From Bacteroidota bacterium (GTDB lineage Bacteria; Bacteroidota; Bacteroidia; UKL13-3): DNA of 64,000 nucleotides. Below the pieces are notes generated by a model, which was not told the origin of the DNA, searched no databases, and worked only from the letters and a program-made list of their open reading frames with translations. Below are positions 9,067-17,138 of the stretch, piece by piece (within the stretch, counting starts at the first letter, position 1; the number at the start of each line of letters is the position of its first letter). Location of the stretch: NCBI GenBank assembly GCA_947507965.1, contig CANNQU010000003.1, positions 1 to 64,000 of the forward strand, in the 5' to 3' direction. The position numbers and the translations under genes are program-made.

Positions 9067-9840
9067 TCACCACGTTAACTTTTCTTTGTTCAGAAATGCA
9101 GCAATACCCCGCTTGCAATCATCTGTGGAGCGGGCTTGGGCATTGCGCTCTGAGGCGAGCTGCAGTGCCTTGTCGATGGATAAGTTTTGAATGTCGTTCA
9201 TGAGGCTTTTAGTAAGCGCAACCGATGAGGCAGAGGTTTCAATACAAAGTTTCTCTGCTATTTTTGCTACCTGGGTTTTTATTTCATCTGCATCAATAAC
9301 CGCATTTATTAATCCGATTTTCGAGGCCTGTTCTGCATCAATAATTTTCCCGGTGAGTAATAATTCTTTTGAACGAGCTTCACCAATTTTTCGTAATAGA
9401 AAGAAGGAGACGATGGCCGGGATGAAACCAATTTTCACTTCGGTATATCCGAAGTTGCTCTTTGGGGTGGCGTAGCACAAATCGCACACCGTGGCCAAAC
9501 CACATCCCCCGGCAAGTGCAGCACCCTCCACCATGGAAATGATCGTTTTTTGATGAGAATATATCAGTTTAAAAAGTAGCGCCAGATTTTTGGAGTCGTC
9601 TAGGTTTTCTTCATAGGTATTGTTTTGAAGCTGTTGCAGATAGGCCAGATCGGCTCCTGCACAGAAAGCGTCGCCATTGGCTTGCAACACGATGACACGT
9701 ACCGTGTCGTCGTTATTTAAAGCAGTAAAATAATCGATTAACTGCGTGATCATTTCTATGCTCAACGCATTTCGTTTCTCTCCTCGGTTCAACGTGAGGT
9801 AAACAATTTTTTCGTGTTGGTGTTTTAAAACGATATCCAT
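9067..9840 (-). CDS. Enoyl-CoA hydratase/isomerase family protein
   Basis: 257 residues from the ATG at 9840. The track start at 9900 would overlap comEC and lies upstream of a clean -7 box, so I reject it. Crotonase fold: KRNALS near the start, GDAFCAGADLAYLQQL as the oxyanion/CoA loop, and GAALAGGCGLATVCDL as the second oxyanion element, followed by SNFGYTEVKIGFIPA with a Glu at the usual hydratase/lyase position. The likely reaction is hydration of an enoyl-CoA. Methylglutaconyl-CoA hydratase (leucine degradation) is a possible specific role, but context does not decide it. Confidence 0.9.
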   Translation of the reverse strand: MDIVLKHQHEKIVYLTLNRGEKRNALSIEMITQLIDYFTALNNDDTVRVIVLQANGDAFCAGADLAYLQQLQNNTYEENLDDSKNLALLFKLIYSHQKTIISMVEGAALAGGCGLATVCDLCYATPKSNFGYTEVKIGFIPAIVSFFLLRKIGEARSKELLLTGKIIDAEQASKIGLINAVIDADEIKTQVAKIAEKLCIETSASSVALTKSLMNDIQNLSIDKALQLASERNAQARSTDDCKRGIAAFLNKEKLTW

Positions 9841-9844
9841 AGGG

Positions 9845-9852
9845 CAAAAGTA
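9845..9852 (-). promoter_or_regulatory. Putative -7 box for the enoyl-CoA hydratase gene
   Basis: The minus strand reads TACTTTTG, an exact TAnnTTTG match only 4 bp before the ATG at 9840. Transcription would begin at or next to the start codon, so the mRNA would be leaderless. This also decides the start choice. Confidence 0.5.
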
Positions 9853-9889
9853 TAAAAATGAATCGCAAATCCAGATTAATTGTGGCGGG

Positions 9890-11989
9890 TTAATTTTCAA
9901 TAGTAATAGCTCCTTCTGTCAGCAAATCATAATATACGAGTTGCAATTGATTCGCTTCTTCTATGTATTTATTTTTTCTCCAGCGATTTAATGAGCCATC
10001 GAAAACAACCCTCTTGAAGTTGAAATGGTTTTGCAATTCTCTTAAACTAATCTTGCATTTTCTACAAATGACGAGGTCGTCGATCGTTACTTTTTCTATG
10101 GTATCGAAGGAGGCGTTTTCATCTGCAAAATAGATGGTTGTAGATGGTGTAATAAGATAATGTGGGGTAAGCATCAGTTGAGAAGATTGATAGTTGGCAA
10201 ACGTGTTTTCGATTTTAGCAGGTGCTACACCATAGCGATTCCAAAGTCCTTTAAAATGGGTTCTAAAATTTGCTGAATTTCCGGATATGGTGCTATCACA
10301 AAATAAGTAGTTGTTTTTTCGATCAATAATATTGATGGATAAGGAGCCAACGATGGAGTTCAACACAACGACCTGTTGAATGCCATGTTGGTATTTTTTT
10401 ATACCGATATTAACGAATAAAATAAAAAGCAAGACCATCGCTGCTTTTAGATATAATTTTTGGGCATTGACAAAATATACAGAAGCACTTATCATGATTA
10501 GATATAGAATCGTTGTCTCCATTTGGTTTAAATAGAGATGTTCGGTTACGGCAAAAGGCAGGGCTTGAATTTTAAAGATGATGGCATCTGCAAAAGCAAT
10601 GAGCTGCGTAATACCATAACCCAATACCGCCGCCGCAGCGGTGATTTTGGAGATTACAATAAGTAGAATACCGGCATACATTATTAAGGTGGTAGTGGGA
10701 ATAATGAGGAGGTTTGACAGTATAAAAAAATTGGGAAACTGATTAAAATAATACAAACTGATGGGTACGGTGGCGATCTGTGCCGCTACCGATACCGTGA
10801 TTAGGGTCCAAATTTCTTTTCCAAGCCATGATTTAAATAGTAAAACAGGAGCAATCTTTGGCTGAAAATATACGATACCGATAACGGCAAGATAGGATAA
10901 CTGAAATCCCGCATCAAACAAATAATACGGATCATAACACAATAGAAAACAAGCCGAGGTAAAGAGATTATTGTAAATGCTGATATCGTCGCGGAGCAGT
11001 TTGCCGAGTATAATAATAGTAAACATTACCGAAGCGCGTATAATGGATGGTGCCATGCCACTTAGTAAGGAATAAAACCAAATAAGAATCAAGGTGAAAA
11101 ATGCACTTAGCCATGCGCCATATTTCTTTTTTTGTAACGGTTTAAATAAAAAACTCACTACGAAATATAGAATGGCCACATGCATACCCGAAACAGCGAG
11201 TACGTGCAATGTTCCGGTACGAGCAAAGGCATCCACCACGTCGTTATCCAATTCGTCTTTAAATCCAAAAAGCAATGCCCCGGCAACACCACGCTCTGTT
11301 TTTTGATCGATATTTTTATTGAGGATATCGAGTAATAAATCTCTGATACGATAAACAAACCGCAATAATTCTGTTTCTTTTCCTTCCTTAAGAAGGGTAT
11401 AATCTTCGGCTTTTAAAAATGCTTGCTGATGAATATTTTGATACGCAAGGAAACGTTTAAAGCTAAATTCTCCGGGGTTTTTGGGTGCTGAAACCTCTTT
11501 TTCAATGCACGATACAAGGATCTCATCTCCACAATAGAGAGGTGCTTTGAAATCCATTCCATAAGAAAAATATATTAGCAATCGCCCTTGGGTAGCATAC
11601 GTTTCATGGCCATTGAATACGCCGGTAACCTCTCCAATGGTTTTGTACGTTTTTCGTTTATGTGCTAATGGTTCTTTAAGTTTTACAATCAAATATTTTT
11701 TATTGGGTATATTCTCAAAGTAGGCATCGTATTTTGTTTCATTGTTGATGGAGGTAAGTGCCAACCCAAAGGCCAGCCAGAAAAGTTGAAGTGAGCCAGC
11801 GAAGTGATAACGAAATTTGTATTTTGAGCGGAGTAGGGCAGCATAGGAAAAAGTGAGTATAAGTAAGCTAAAAACGGCAAGCAGTATGAAACTCAGCGTG
11901 GGAGAAAAGTGAAAATGATCTTGTAAGGTTATACCCAAAATAAATGGGATAACATAACGCATAAACGGAAACCGTGCGAATGGATTCAT
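9890..11989 (-). CDS. comEC: ComEC/Rec2 DNA-uptake channel protein
   Basis: 699 residues. The order is N-terminal membrane helices, a DUF4131-type extracytoplasmic domain (about 90-200), then the competence domain with GALLFGFKDELDN and RTGTLHVLAVSGMHVAILY, followed by many hydrophobic helices (about 270-520). The protein would form the inner-membrane channel for single-stranded DNA in natural transformation. After the last helix a roughly 160-residue soluble tail takes the place of the metallo-beta-lactamase-like domain of long ComEC proteins, but it has no HxHxDH motif. The gene has its own -7 box and sits alone, without other competence genes nearby. Confidence 0.93.
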   Translation of the reverse strand: MNPFARFPFMRYVIPFILGITLQDHFHFSPTLSFILLAVFSLLILTFSYAALLRSKYKFRYHFAGSLQLFWLAFGLALTSINNETKYDAYFENIPNKKYLIVKLKEPLAHKRKTYKTIGEVTGVFNGHETYATQGRLLIYFSYGMDFKAPLYCGDEILVSCIEKEVSAPKNPGEFSFKRFLAYQNIHQQAFLKAEDYTLLKEGKETELLRFVYRIRDLLLDILNKNIDQKTERGVAGALLFGFKDELDNDVVDAFARTGTLHVLAVSGMHVAILYFVVSFLFKPLQKKKYGAWLSAFFTLILIWFYSLLSGMAPSIIRASVMFTIIILGKLLRDDISIYNNLFTSACFLLCYDPYYLFDAGFQLSYLAVIGIVYFQPKIAPVLLFKSWLGKEIWTLITVSVAAQIATVPISLYYFNQFPNFFILSNLLIIPTTTLIMYAGILLIVISKITAAAAVLGYGITQLIAFADAIIFKIQALPFAVTEHLYLNQMETTILYLIMISASVYFVNAQKLYLKAAMVLLFILFVNIGIKKYQHGIQQVVVLNSIVGSLSINIIDRKNNYLFCDSTISGNSANFRTHFKGLWNRYGVAPAKIENTFANYQSSQLMLTPHYLITPSTTIYFADENASFDTIEKVTIDDLVICRKCKISLRELQNHFNFKRVVFDGSLNRWRKNKYIEEANQLQLVYYDLLTEGAITIEN

Positions 11990-12026
11990 TACTGTTATTA
12001 ACTTAAGATTTTATTTTACGACGATT

Positions 12027-12034
12027 CAAATATA
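12027..12034 (-). promoter_or_regulatory. Putative -7 box for comEC
   Basis: The minus strand reads TATATTTG, an exact TAnnTTTG match 37 bp before the comEC ATG and just downstream (in the transcription direction) of the terminator of the preceding gene. Confidence 0.5.
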
Positions 12035-12050
12035 GAAAAAACAGGATAAT

Positions 12051-12085
12051 AAAAAAAGGCAACTGATTGCTCTATTGCCTTTTTA
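12051..12085 (-). terminator. Rho-independent terminator after the PorE-like gene
   Basis: Inverted repeat AAAAAGGCAA ... TTGCCTTTTT with a 12-base loop, beginning about 20 bp past the stop codon at 12104 on the minus strand and ending in a T-run. Confidence 0.75.
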
Positions 12086-12103
12086 TTATGATGCTATTAC
12101 TAA

Positions 12104-14359
12104 TTACTGCCTTGGCTTAGGAGGTGCACCATCGGTTGGAAGGGGTGTCGGTTTTCCACTACGAGGGCGTTCTGCCGGACTTCCGGGTGTTGCTCCAGGA
12201 GTAGTGGTACGAGGTGTTTCTTGAACAGGAGCAGGCACTGGAACCGGAACAGGAGCCGGTTCATTATGAATCGAATCAGGCACTCGAGGTGCATCAGGCA
12301 TACGATCTTTATTGTTTTTTCTGAATTTTAAAAGCAATTCTTTACATGGTTCACAGGAGTCCACATTGGTGCATTCGAAATCTAATTTCATGCCTTTAAC
12401 CCATTCGGTGGTTATTATTCGTGTTGTCGTTCTTCTGTTTTTCTGATGCATCTCGTCGCTACAGCCTTTAGCATAATTGCCGGGCTCACACTCGCAATCA
12501 TTGGTTAAGCGATATTCACCGTAGCCTCTTGCGATTAATCGCTCGTTGTCGATACCATGGCGAACCATATAATTTACGGCACTATCTGCTCTGCGCTGAC
12601 TTAAGTCGCAATTATAATCCATTCGGGCACGGCAGTCGGTATGTGATCCTAATTCTAGCGCTACCTCTGGGTATTTATTCAGTACTTTTATAACCGAGTC
12701 AAGCGTGAGTGCGGCATCGGGGCGAATGGTTGCACTATCTAAGTCGTAGTAAATATCCAAAACGATAGGTTCAACAGGCTGACGTTCTAAGTATAAGTCA
12801 ACTACAAAATCTTTTGATTCTTCAAGCCCTTTGGTTGAAACGGATTCGTTACGACTATCGAAATAACGCTTCTTCTTACCATAGAAAAAATAGTCGGTAT
12901 TGCCTTTGATAATTTGTTTTACTGTTCCGGCATTATTGGTTATGAGTTTCACGATGGAAGTGTCGTAACTATTGGTGAGTGGTACGTCAACCATCGGAAG
13001 TATTTCACGGGTGTTTTTATCGAATGTCCTTACCGTTAACGTATAAATCAAAGGGGTCATGGTAAAGGAATAAATATCATCGTCTTTCAATGATGCCCGA
13101 TTACTTGTAAAGAATCCATTTTCTTTCGATTGGTCGCAAATAAAACCGAAATCATCACCTGAACTATTAATGGGTTGGCGCATGTTTTGAGCAGCACTCC
13201 AACTGGCGCCATCGCCTTTGCTCATGAAAATATCAAACCCACCGATTCCACAATGGCCTTTTGAGCCGAAATAGAGGGTGCCATCAGGGTGAATGAACGG
13301 ATACATCTCATCCTTGATGGTATTAACCGAAGGGCCTAAGTTAATAGGATTGCTCCATGTTTTACCTTTTTTTACATAATTACAAACCCAGATATCCTGT
13401 CCTCCAAGGCTGCCTTCCATATCGGAGGCAAAATATAATTTGCTTCCATCGGAACTGATACTTGGATGCCCCCAAACATGCACCGTATCATTGCAAAAAG
13501 ATAAGGGATTGTTATAGTCTATTTCCGTCCACCCTGCCGATTTTTTATCTAATTTATAAATCATGCAATTGATAGATTTCCCATCTTTTCCACCGCACTG
13601 GGTAACGTACATTACATTGCCTTTCGTGTCGAATGCTATGGTGCCTTCATTATAAGGGGTATATACATCGGCAACGGGGTTTGGCTTGCCTAAATTTTCG
13701 CTAGTATAAGGATTGGCTGCGCCTTTTATTTTCTTTTTATCTACCTTCGATAAATACAAGTCGTAAAAGCCTCCATGCCCATCCCATTCGTATCCTGACT
13801 TTCCATTTGCATTCGCCCTGTCGGAAGTAAAATACAAGCCTTCTTTACCATAAACAGGAGCTAAATCATTATCCTTGCTATTTAATTTTTTCTCATTTTG
13901 AACGATATAGCGAGTTTTTAAATCTTTCCATTTAAGTGCATCTTCACAGCCACTAATTTCGCAATCCGCCATTTCCGCCATTTTATCAGGGAAGCGTTTC
14001 TTAAAATCCTGAAGTGCAACAATCGCTTCCGGCCACATTTGATTGGCTTTTAACATTTTGCAGTACATCATTACCACTTCAGGCTCTGCCGTCTTTATCA
14101 TGGATGCTTTCTTATACCAAGTAAGTGCTTTTTTATACTGAGACGCATTCTTGTAACATTCGCCTACAATTTCTGCGTAGGCTAATTTCTCTTTTTTTGT
14201 GGTTTCCTTTTGTGCGTATAGGTAGGCGTATTGCTCTGCGGCAGTGTGGAATTGCTTTTTGTCTTTGCTGATGATTGCTTTTGTTAGCGTTGGCTTGCAC
14301 GTGCTTCCCATAAATAAAAATGGGATAATCGTCAAAATCCAAAATAATCTTTTTGTCAT
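12104..14359 (-). CDS. PorE-like OmpA-family protein (TPR, WD40-like propeller, carboxypeptidase-like, OmpA)
   Basis: 751 residues. Domains in order: an export signal with a Cys (FMGSTCKP) that may be lipidated, TPR-like helices (about 35-120), a PD40/WD40-type beta-propeller (about 160-430; repeats such as GLYFTSDRA, KLYFASDMEGSLGGQDIWV, TLYFGSKGHCGIGGFDIFM), a carboxypeptidase-regulatory-like domain (about 440-530), and an OmpA peptidoglycan-binding domain (about 535-670, with GSHTDCRA and LSQRRADSAVNYM). The same order occurs in PorE, which anchors the T9SS to peptidoglycan, although Bacteroidota carry several paralogues. It ends in an unusual proline-rich tail (EPAPVPVPVPAPV then PRSGKPTP) of about 60 residues. 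Confidence 0.85.
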   Translation of the reverse strand: MTKRLFWILTIIPFLFMGSTCKPTLTKAIISKDKKQFHTAAEQYAYLYAQKETTKKEKLAYAEIVGECYKNASQYKKALTWYKKASMIKTAEPEVVMMYCKMLKANQMWPEAIVALQDFKKRFPDKMAEMADCEISGCEDALKWKDLKTRYIVQNEKKLNSKDNDLAPVYGKEGLYFTSDRANANGKSGYEWDGHGGFYDLYLSKVDKKKIKGAANPYTSENLGKPNPVADVYTPYNEGTIAFDTKGNVMYVTQCGGKDGKSINCMIYKLDKKSAGWTEIDYNNPLSFCNDTVHVWGHPSISSDGSKLYFASDMEGSLGGQDIWVCNYVKKGKTWSNPINLGPSVNTIKDEMYPFIHPDGTLYFGSKGHCGIGGFDIFMSKGDGASWSAAQNMRQPINSSGDDFGFICDQSKENGFFTSNRASLKDDDIYSFTMTPLIYTLTVRTFDKNTREILPMVDVPLTNSYDTSIVKLITNNAGTVKQIIKGNTDYFFYGKKKRYFDSRNESVSTKGLEESKDFVVDLYLERQPVEPIVLDIYYDLDSATIRPDAALTLDSVIKVLNKYPEVALELGSHTDCRARMDYNCDLSQRRADSAVNYMVRHGIDNERLIARGYGEYRLTNDCECEPGNYAKGCSDEMHQKNRRTTTRIITTEWVKGMKLDFECTNVDSCEPCKELLLKFRKNNKDRMPDAPRVPDSIHNEPAPVPVPVPAPVQETPRTTTPGATPGSPAERPRSGKPTPLPTDGAPPKPRQ

Positions 14360-14603
14360 GTGTCCTGGTAATTTATATGCTAAATATCACTAAAATCCGA
14401 TTTCTGTGTAAACGGTGCAAAAGAAAGTTCCAAATAACGCCAAATTTACCCGAAAAGAAAAATTATACGTAAAGTAAATTAAAAAAAATCATTCTTGCCC
14501 AAAACAAGGAAAATATTAACCGTTGTGTTTGGCGAAGTAATTGACGCCTGAAATGCATTTGTTAATGAAATGAATTTTAAAATGGTACGAAAGGGGAGTG
14601 TGC

Positions 14604-15005
14604 CTATGGCGTTTTTGTGTCATTTGATTGTTCCTTGCCCGAAAAACGCTTGTATAATTGGCGGGCAATGGATTTGATACCTTCAGGATTCTTTGATACC
14701 ACACGGGTAATTCCAATTTCTAAAAGCGTCCCTAAAATATTCACCAAAGGATTTTTTGATTTACCAACGATTGCTTTTTTAGAGATAATACCCATCGTTA
14801 AGCCAATTGCTGAATCCACCAAATTGGTGGTTAAATTCGGTGATGAGACGAAATCTTTAGCCATGCTTTTAAATGAATTCAGAGGGTTTAAACTCGCTAT
14901 CGCACGATTGAATCGTTCTTTAACAGCGGCCTCCTGCTCTGCTTGTTTAATTTCAATTTTAAAAATCGCATCCTTCAATGCAATGGTAGAAGTTATCTTT
15001 TGCAT
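14604..15005 (-). CDS. Unknown 133-aa protein, third gene of a YtxH/holin-like operon
   Basis: I choose the ATG at 15005 (MQKITSTIALKD), not the track start at 15158, because the longer form overlaps the holin-like gene and its N-terminus is shadow sequence. The first 40 residues are charged and helical (FKIEIKQAEQEAAVKERF). Two moderately hydrophobic segments follow (around LVDSAIGLTMGIISKKAIV and NPLVNILGTLLEIGITRVV), so it is probably membrane associated. It starts 5 bp after the upstream stop codon and so is part of the same transcript as the next two genes. No function is known to me. Confidence 0.72.
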   Translation of the reverse strand: MQKITSTIALKDAIFKIEIKQAEQEAAVKERFNRAIASLNPLNSFKSMAKDFVSSPNLTTNLVDSAIGLTMGIISKKAIVGKSKNPLVNILGTLLEIGITRVVSKNPEGIKSIARQLYKRFSGKEQSNDTKTP

Positions 15006-15010
15006 TCTGT

Positions 15011-15349
15011 TTAGTTTAGCGTCTGGGTAATGATTACGGTTGCAATTCGCCGTTTGATTCGTTTGGAAGTAAGTAGAAACAATACCAAAAGAAGCAGGTA
15101 AAAGATGGACACGATAAAAAATCCATAATAAGTATGGCCTGAAAGCTCTCCTAACCAAAAGGCGATACCGATATTCAGGAAAAGAAATAGCATCGATAAA
15201 ATCAGAATCAAGGCGAGGCGGATCGCTAACGTTGAAAACAGTTCGGAAATTTTCTCAATTGCTTTTAACTTCATTAATTCCACGCTGGTATTCAAGTAAG
15301 TCTTAACGTTCTCGAAAAGCAATTCAAAATGATTTTCTTTTTCTTCCAT
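15011..15349 (-). CDS. Phage-holin-like membrane protein (Phage_holin_3_6 type)
   Basis: 112 residues. An amphipathic N-terminal helix (FELLFENVKTYLNTSVELMKLK) is followed by two membrane helices (about 43-68 and 73-97) and a basic tail KRIKRRIATVI. This pattern matches the PF07332-type 'holin superfamily III' proteins, which in Bacteroidota are chromosomal envelope proteins and not phage lysis genes. There is no phage context here. It lies between yTxH-like and unknown genes in a tight operon, a grouping common in this phylum and probably stress or envelope related. Confidence 0.75.
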   Translation of the reverse strand: MEEKENHFELLFENVKTYLNTSVELMKLKAIEKISELFSTLAIRLALILILSMLFLFLNIGIAFWLGELSGHTYYGFFIVSIFYLLLLVLFLLTSKRIKRRIATVIITQTLN

Positions 15350-15391
15350 ATAAATTCGTTGTTAGAAAGTTGATATCCTAAATTTGGATCA

Positions 15392-15670
15392 TTATTTACG
15401 CATTGACTCCAAATCTTTAAGTGCTGCTTCTACATTCGATTTTAGGTCGGTTACAAGTTCATCTGCCTCCTTTTCTGCCCAATTTGTTTTACTCGTAATG
15501 GATGCAATCAATTGGTCAATTTTGTTGTTTAGATCGTCGGCGTATTCTTTTCCTTTTTTAGATATTTTTTCCCTCGTTGCCGATCCTTTGTCGGGTGCAA
15601 ATAATACCCCAAGTAGTGCTCCTACTGCAACACCTGCAAGTACGCCTAAAAGTAATTTATCTTTGCTCAT
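15392..15670 (-). CDS. YtxH domain-containing protein
   Basis: 92 residues. An N-terminal glycine- and alanine-rich membrane helix (GVLAGVAVGALLGVLFAPDKGSATR) with the FAPDKGS motif is diagnostic of YtxH/GvpP-like proteins. A charged, helical, probably coiled-coil tail follows (KISKKGKEYADDLNNKIDQL). It is the first gene of a three-gene operon with its own -7 box. YtxH proteins are often general-stress genes, but no function is established. Confidence 0.88.
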   Translation of the reverse strand: MSKDKLLLGVLAGVAVGALLGVLFAPDKGSATREKISKKGKEYADDLNNKIDQLIASITSKTNWAEKEADELVTDLKSNVEAALKDLESMRK

Positions 15671-15693
15671 GGTATAGCTTTTTAATGCCAGTA

Positions 15694-15701
15694 CAAAGGT
15701 A
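15694..15701 (-). promoter_or_regulatory. Putative -7 box for the YtxH/holin-like operon
   Basis: The minus strand reads TACCTTTG, an exact TAnnTTTG match 23 bp before the ATG at 15670. Confidence 0.55.
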
Positions 15702-15818
15702 CAGATAACTTTTATGAAATTTTTATTCTAGTTTCTTTCAACGAAAGCGATTGATGTGGTATAGCATCAAAAGTTTAACTACCTAGCGTATTCCAATTTA
15801 AGGAATCGAAGCCCGCCG

Positions 15819-16232
15819 TTAAAAAATTTTATTGATACGTGAAGCGATGACTTCGAGCCAAGACTCTGATAACGGTTTGGAAATAAAATCACACACGGCG
15901 TCATAGGTTTTCGCTCGTTCGATATCATTGGAATCAATAGACGAGGTGAGCATATAAACGTTACACCTACTTAAAACCGACGATGGAAATTTACTGTATT
16001 CCTCTAAAAACTCCCAGCCATCGACTTCAGGCATATTGATATCGAGAAAAATGACATCAGGAAAGTTATCCGGTTCGGTGTCAATTATTTTGTTGAGATC
16101 GATAAGCGCTTTTCTAGCCTCTAAATAACATGTAACCGAAGCAGTAAAGTTTGAAATTTTAATAATCCGCTCATTGATCATATTTACAATAGAATCGTCG
16201 TCAATTAAAAAAACACGTTGAATAGCTTGCAT
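15819..16232 (-). CDS. Single-domain response regulator (receiver only)
   Basis: 137 residues consisting of one CheY-like receiver domain. The acidic pocket (LIDDDS), phospho-acceptor D64 in FLDINMPEVDG, the switch Thr/Ser (MLTSS) and the conserved Lys in FISKPLS are all present, so it should be phosphorylatable. No output domain follows, so it would act by protein-protein contact. No histidine kinase is adjacent, so the partner is unknown. An inverted repeat lies about 30 bp upstream. Confidence 0.93.
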   Translation of the reverse strand: MQAIQRVFLIDDDSIVNMINERIIKISNFTASVTCYLEARKALIDLNKIIDTEPDNFPDVIFLDINMPEVDGWEFLEEYSKFPSSVLSRCNVYMLTSSIDSNDIERAKTYDAVCDFISKPLSESWLEVIASRINKIF

Positions 16233-16262
16233 ATCTGATGGCCTAATGGACTTACTTTTTTA

Positions 16263-16277
16263 AACTAGGTACTAGTT
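16263..16277. promoter_or_regulatory. Inverted repeat upstream of the response regulator, possible operator
   Basis: AACTAG-GTA-CTAGTT is a perfect 6-bp inverted repeat with a 3-bp spacer, 31 bp upstream of the response-regulator ATG. It could bind a dimeric regulator, but it is short enough to be chance. Confidence 0.2.
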
Positions 16278-16341
16278 ATTGTTCAGATTTTGTAGGTGGC
16301 AAGATACATATTCTCTAAATATCAAAGATTAATATTTGTCC

Positions 16342-16349
16342 TATATTTG
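16342..16349 (+). promoter_or_regulatory. Putative -7 box for the AlkA-type glycosylase gene
   Basis: TATATTTG, an exact TAnnTTTG match 36 bp before the ATG at 16386. Confidence 0.4.
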
Positions 16350-16385
16350 AACATAAATTATGGTGCTACTTAAAATTAAATATCA

Positions 16386-16994
16386 ATGATTGCAGTATTC
16401 ATCAAGGAACATCTTTCCAAAGACAAAAAATTAAAGCAAATTATTGATCGGGTTTTGCTTTCACCCCCCATACCGGGCAATGATTTATATTATAATTTAA
16501 TGCGTGCAATTACCGGTCAACAGCTATCGGTAAAGGCAGCCGCAACAATTTGGGAACGGGTTTTAAACCTTTTTCCACAACGATACCCGGAACTAAATTT
16601 AATCTTGGCAATGGATATCGAACAGCTACGTGGAGCAGGGCTTAGCTATCAAAAAGCAGGCTATTTGAAAAATATTGCTCAGTTTGGACTGGACGAAACC
16701 TTGGATTACAAAAAGTTAAAGAAAAAATCGGATCTTGAACTGATTGAATATTTAACGAAAATAAAGGGCGTTGGACGTTGGACGGTAGAGATGATATTAA
16801 TGTTTAGCCTGCTGCACGAAGATATCTTGCCACTGGATGATATCGGAATTCAAAACGCGATGAAAAGAACCTATAAACTCGAAACTACAGGAAAGCAGCT
16901 GAGAATAGATATTGAGAAAATTGCTCGGAAATGGCAACCTTACCGAACTTTTGCCTGTTTGTATTTGTGGCGCTCTTTAGAGAATATGCCTTAA
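16386..16994 (+). CDS. DNA-3-methyladenine glycosylase II family (AlkA-like, HhH-GPD)
   Basis: Removes alkylated purines from DNA to start base excision repair. 202 residues form the HhH-GPD core only: ITGQQLSVKAAATIWERV (about 42-59), the helix-hairpin-helix KIKGVGRWTVEMILMF (about 123-138), and LPLDDIGIQNA carrying the catalytic aspartate (D152). It lacks the N-terminal AlkA domain of the E. coli enzyme and is closer in length to Mag1-type proteins. It has its own promoter and no repair genes adjacent. Confidence 0.93.
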   Translation: MIAVFIKEHLSKDKKLKQIIDRVLLSPPIPGNDLYYNLMRAITGQQLSVKAAATIWERVLNLFPQRYPELNLILAMDIEQLRGAGLSYQKAGYLKNIAQFGLDETLDYKKLKKKSDLELIEYLTKIKGVGRWTVEMILMFSLLHEDILPLDDIGIQNAMKRTYKLETTGKQLRIDIEKIARKWQPYRTFACLYLWRSLENMP

Positions 16995-17122
16995 TAGGGT
17001 GAGTTCGTTGCCTTCGGGTGTGTCTGTTTCAAGCGATACAAGTATTTACGTCTATACCATTGGTTATTCAGAAGCGATTCTGGAATAAATGGGGTACAAT
17101 AGAGTAGATTCGCTTTTTTTTA

Positions 17123-17130
17123 GTAGGTTT
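17123..17130 (+). promoter_or_regulatory. Putative -7 box for the T9SS subtilase gene
   Basis: TAGGTTTG, an exact TAnnTTTG match 8 bp before the ATG at 17139. A near-leaderless transcript is predicted. Confidence 0.45.
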
Positions 17131-17138
17131 GAAGACAT

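Noticed and set aside
15011-15349. Prophage remnant suggested by the holin-like gene
   Set aside because: There are no other phage genes, integrase or attachment sites nearby, and this holin-like family is usually chromosomal in Bacteroidota.
15384-15677. 97-aa plus-strand ORF opposite the YtxH gene
   Set aside because: It is an antisense shadow of a clear YtxH gene, rich in Ser/Ala runs produced by the complementary strand.
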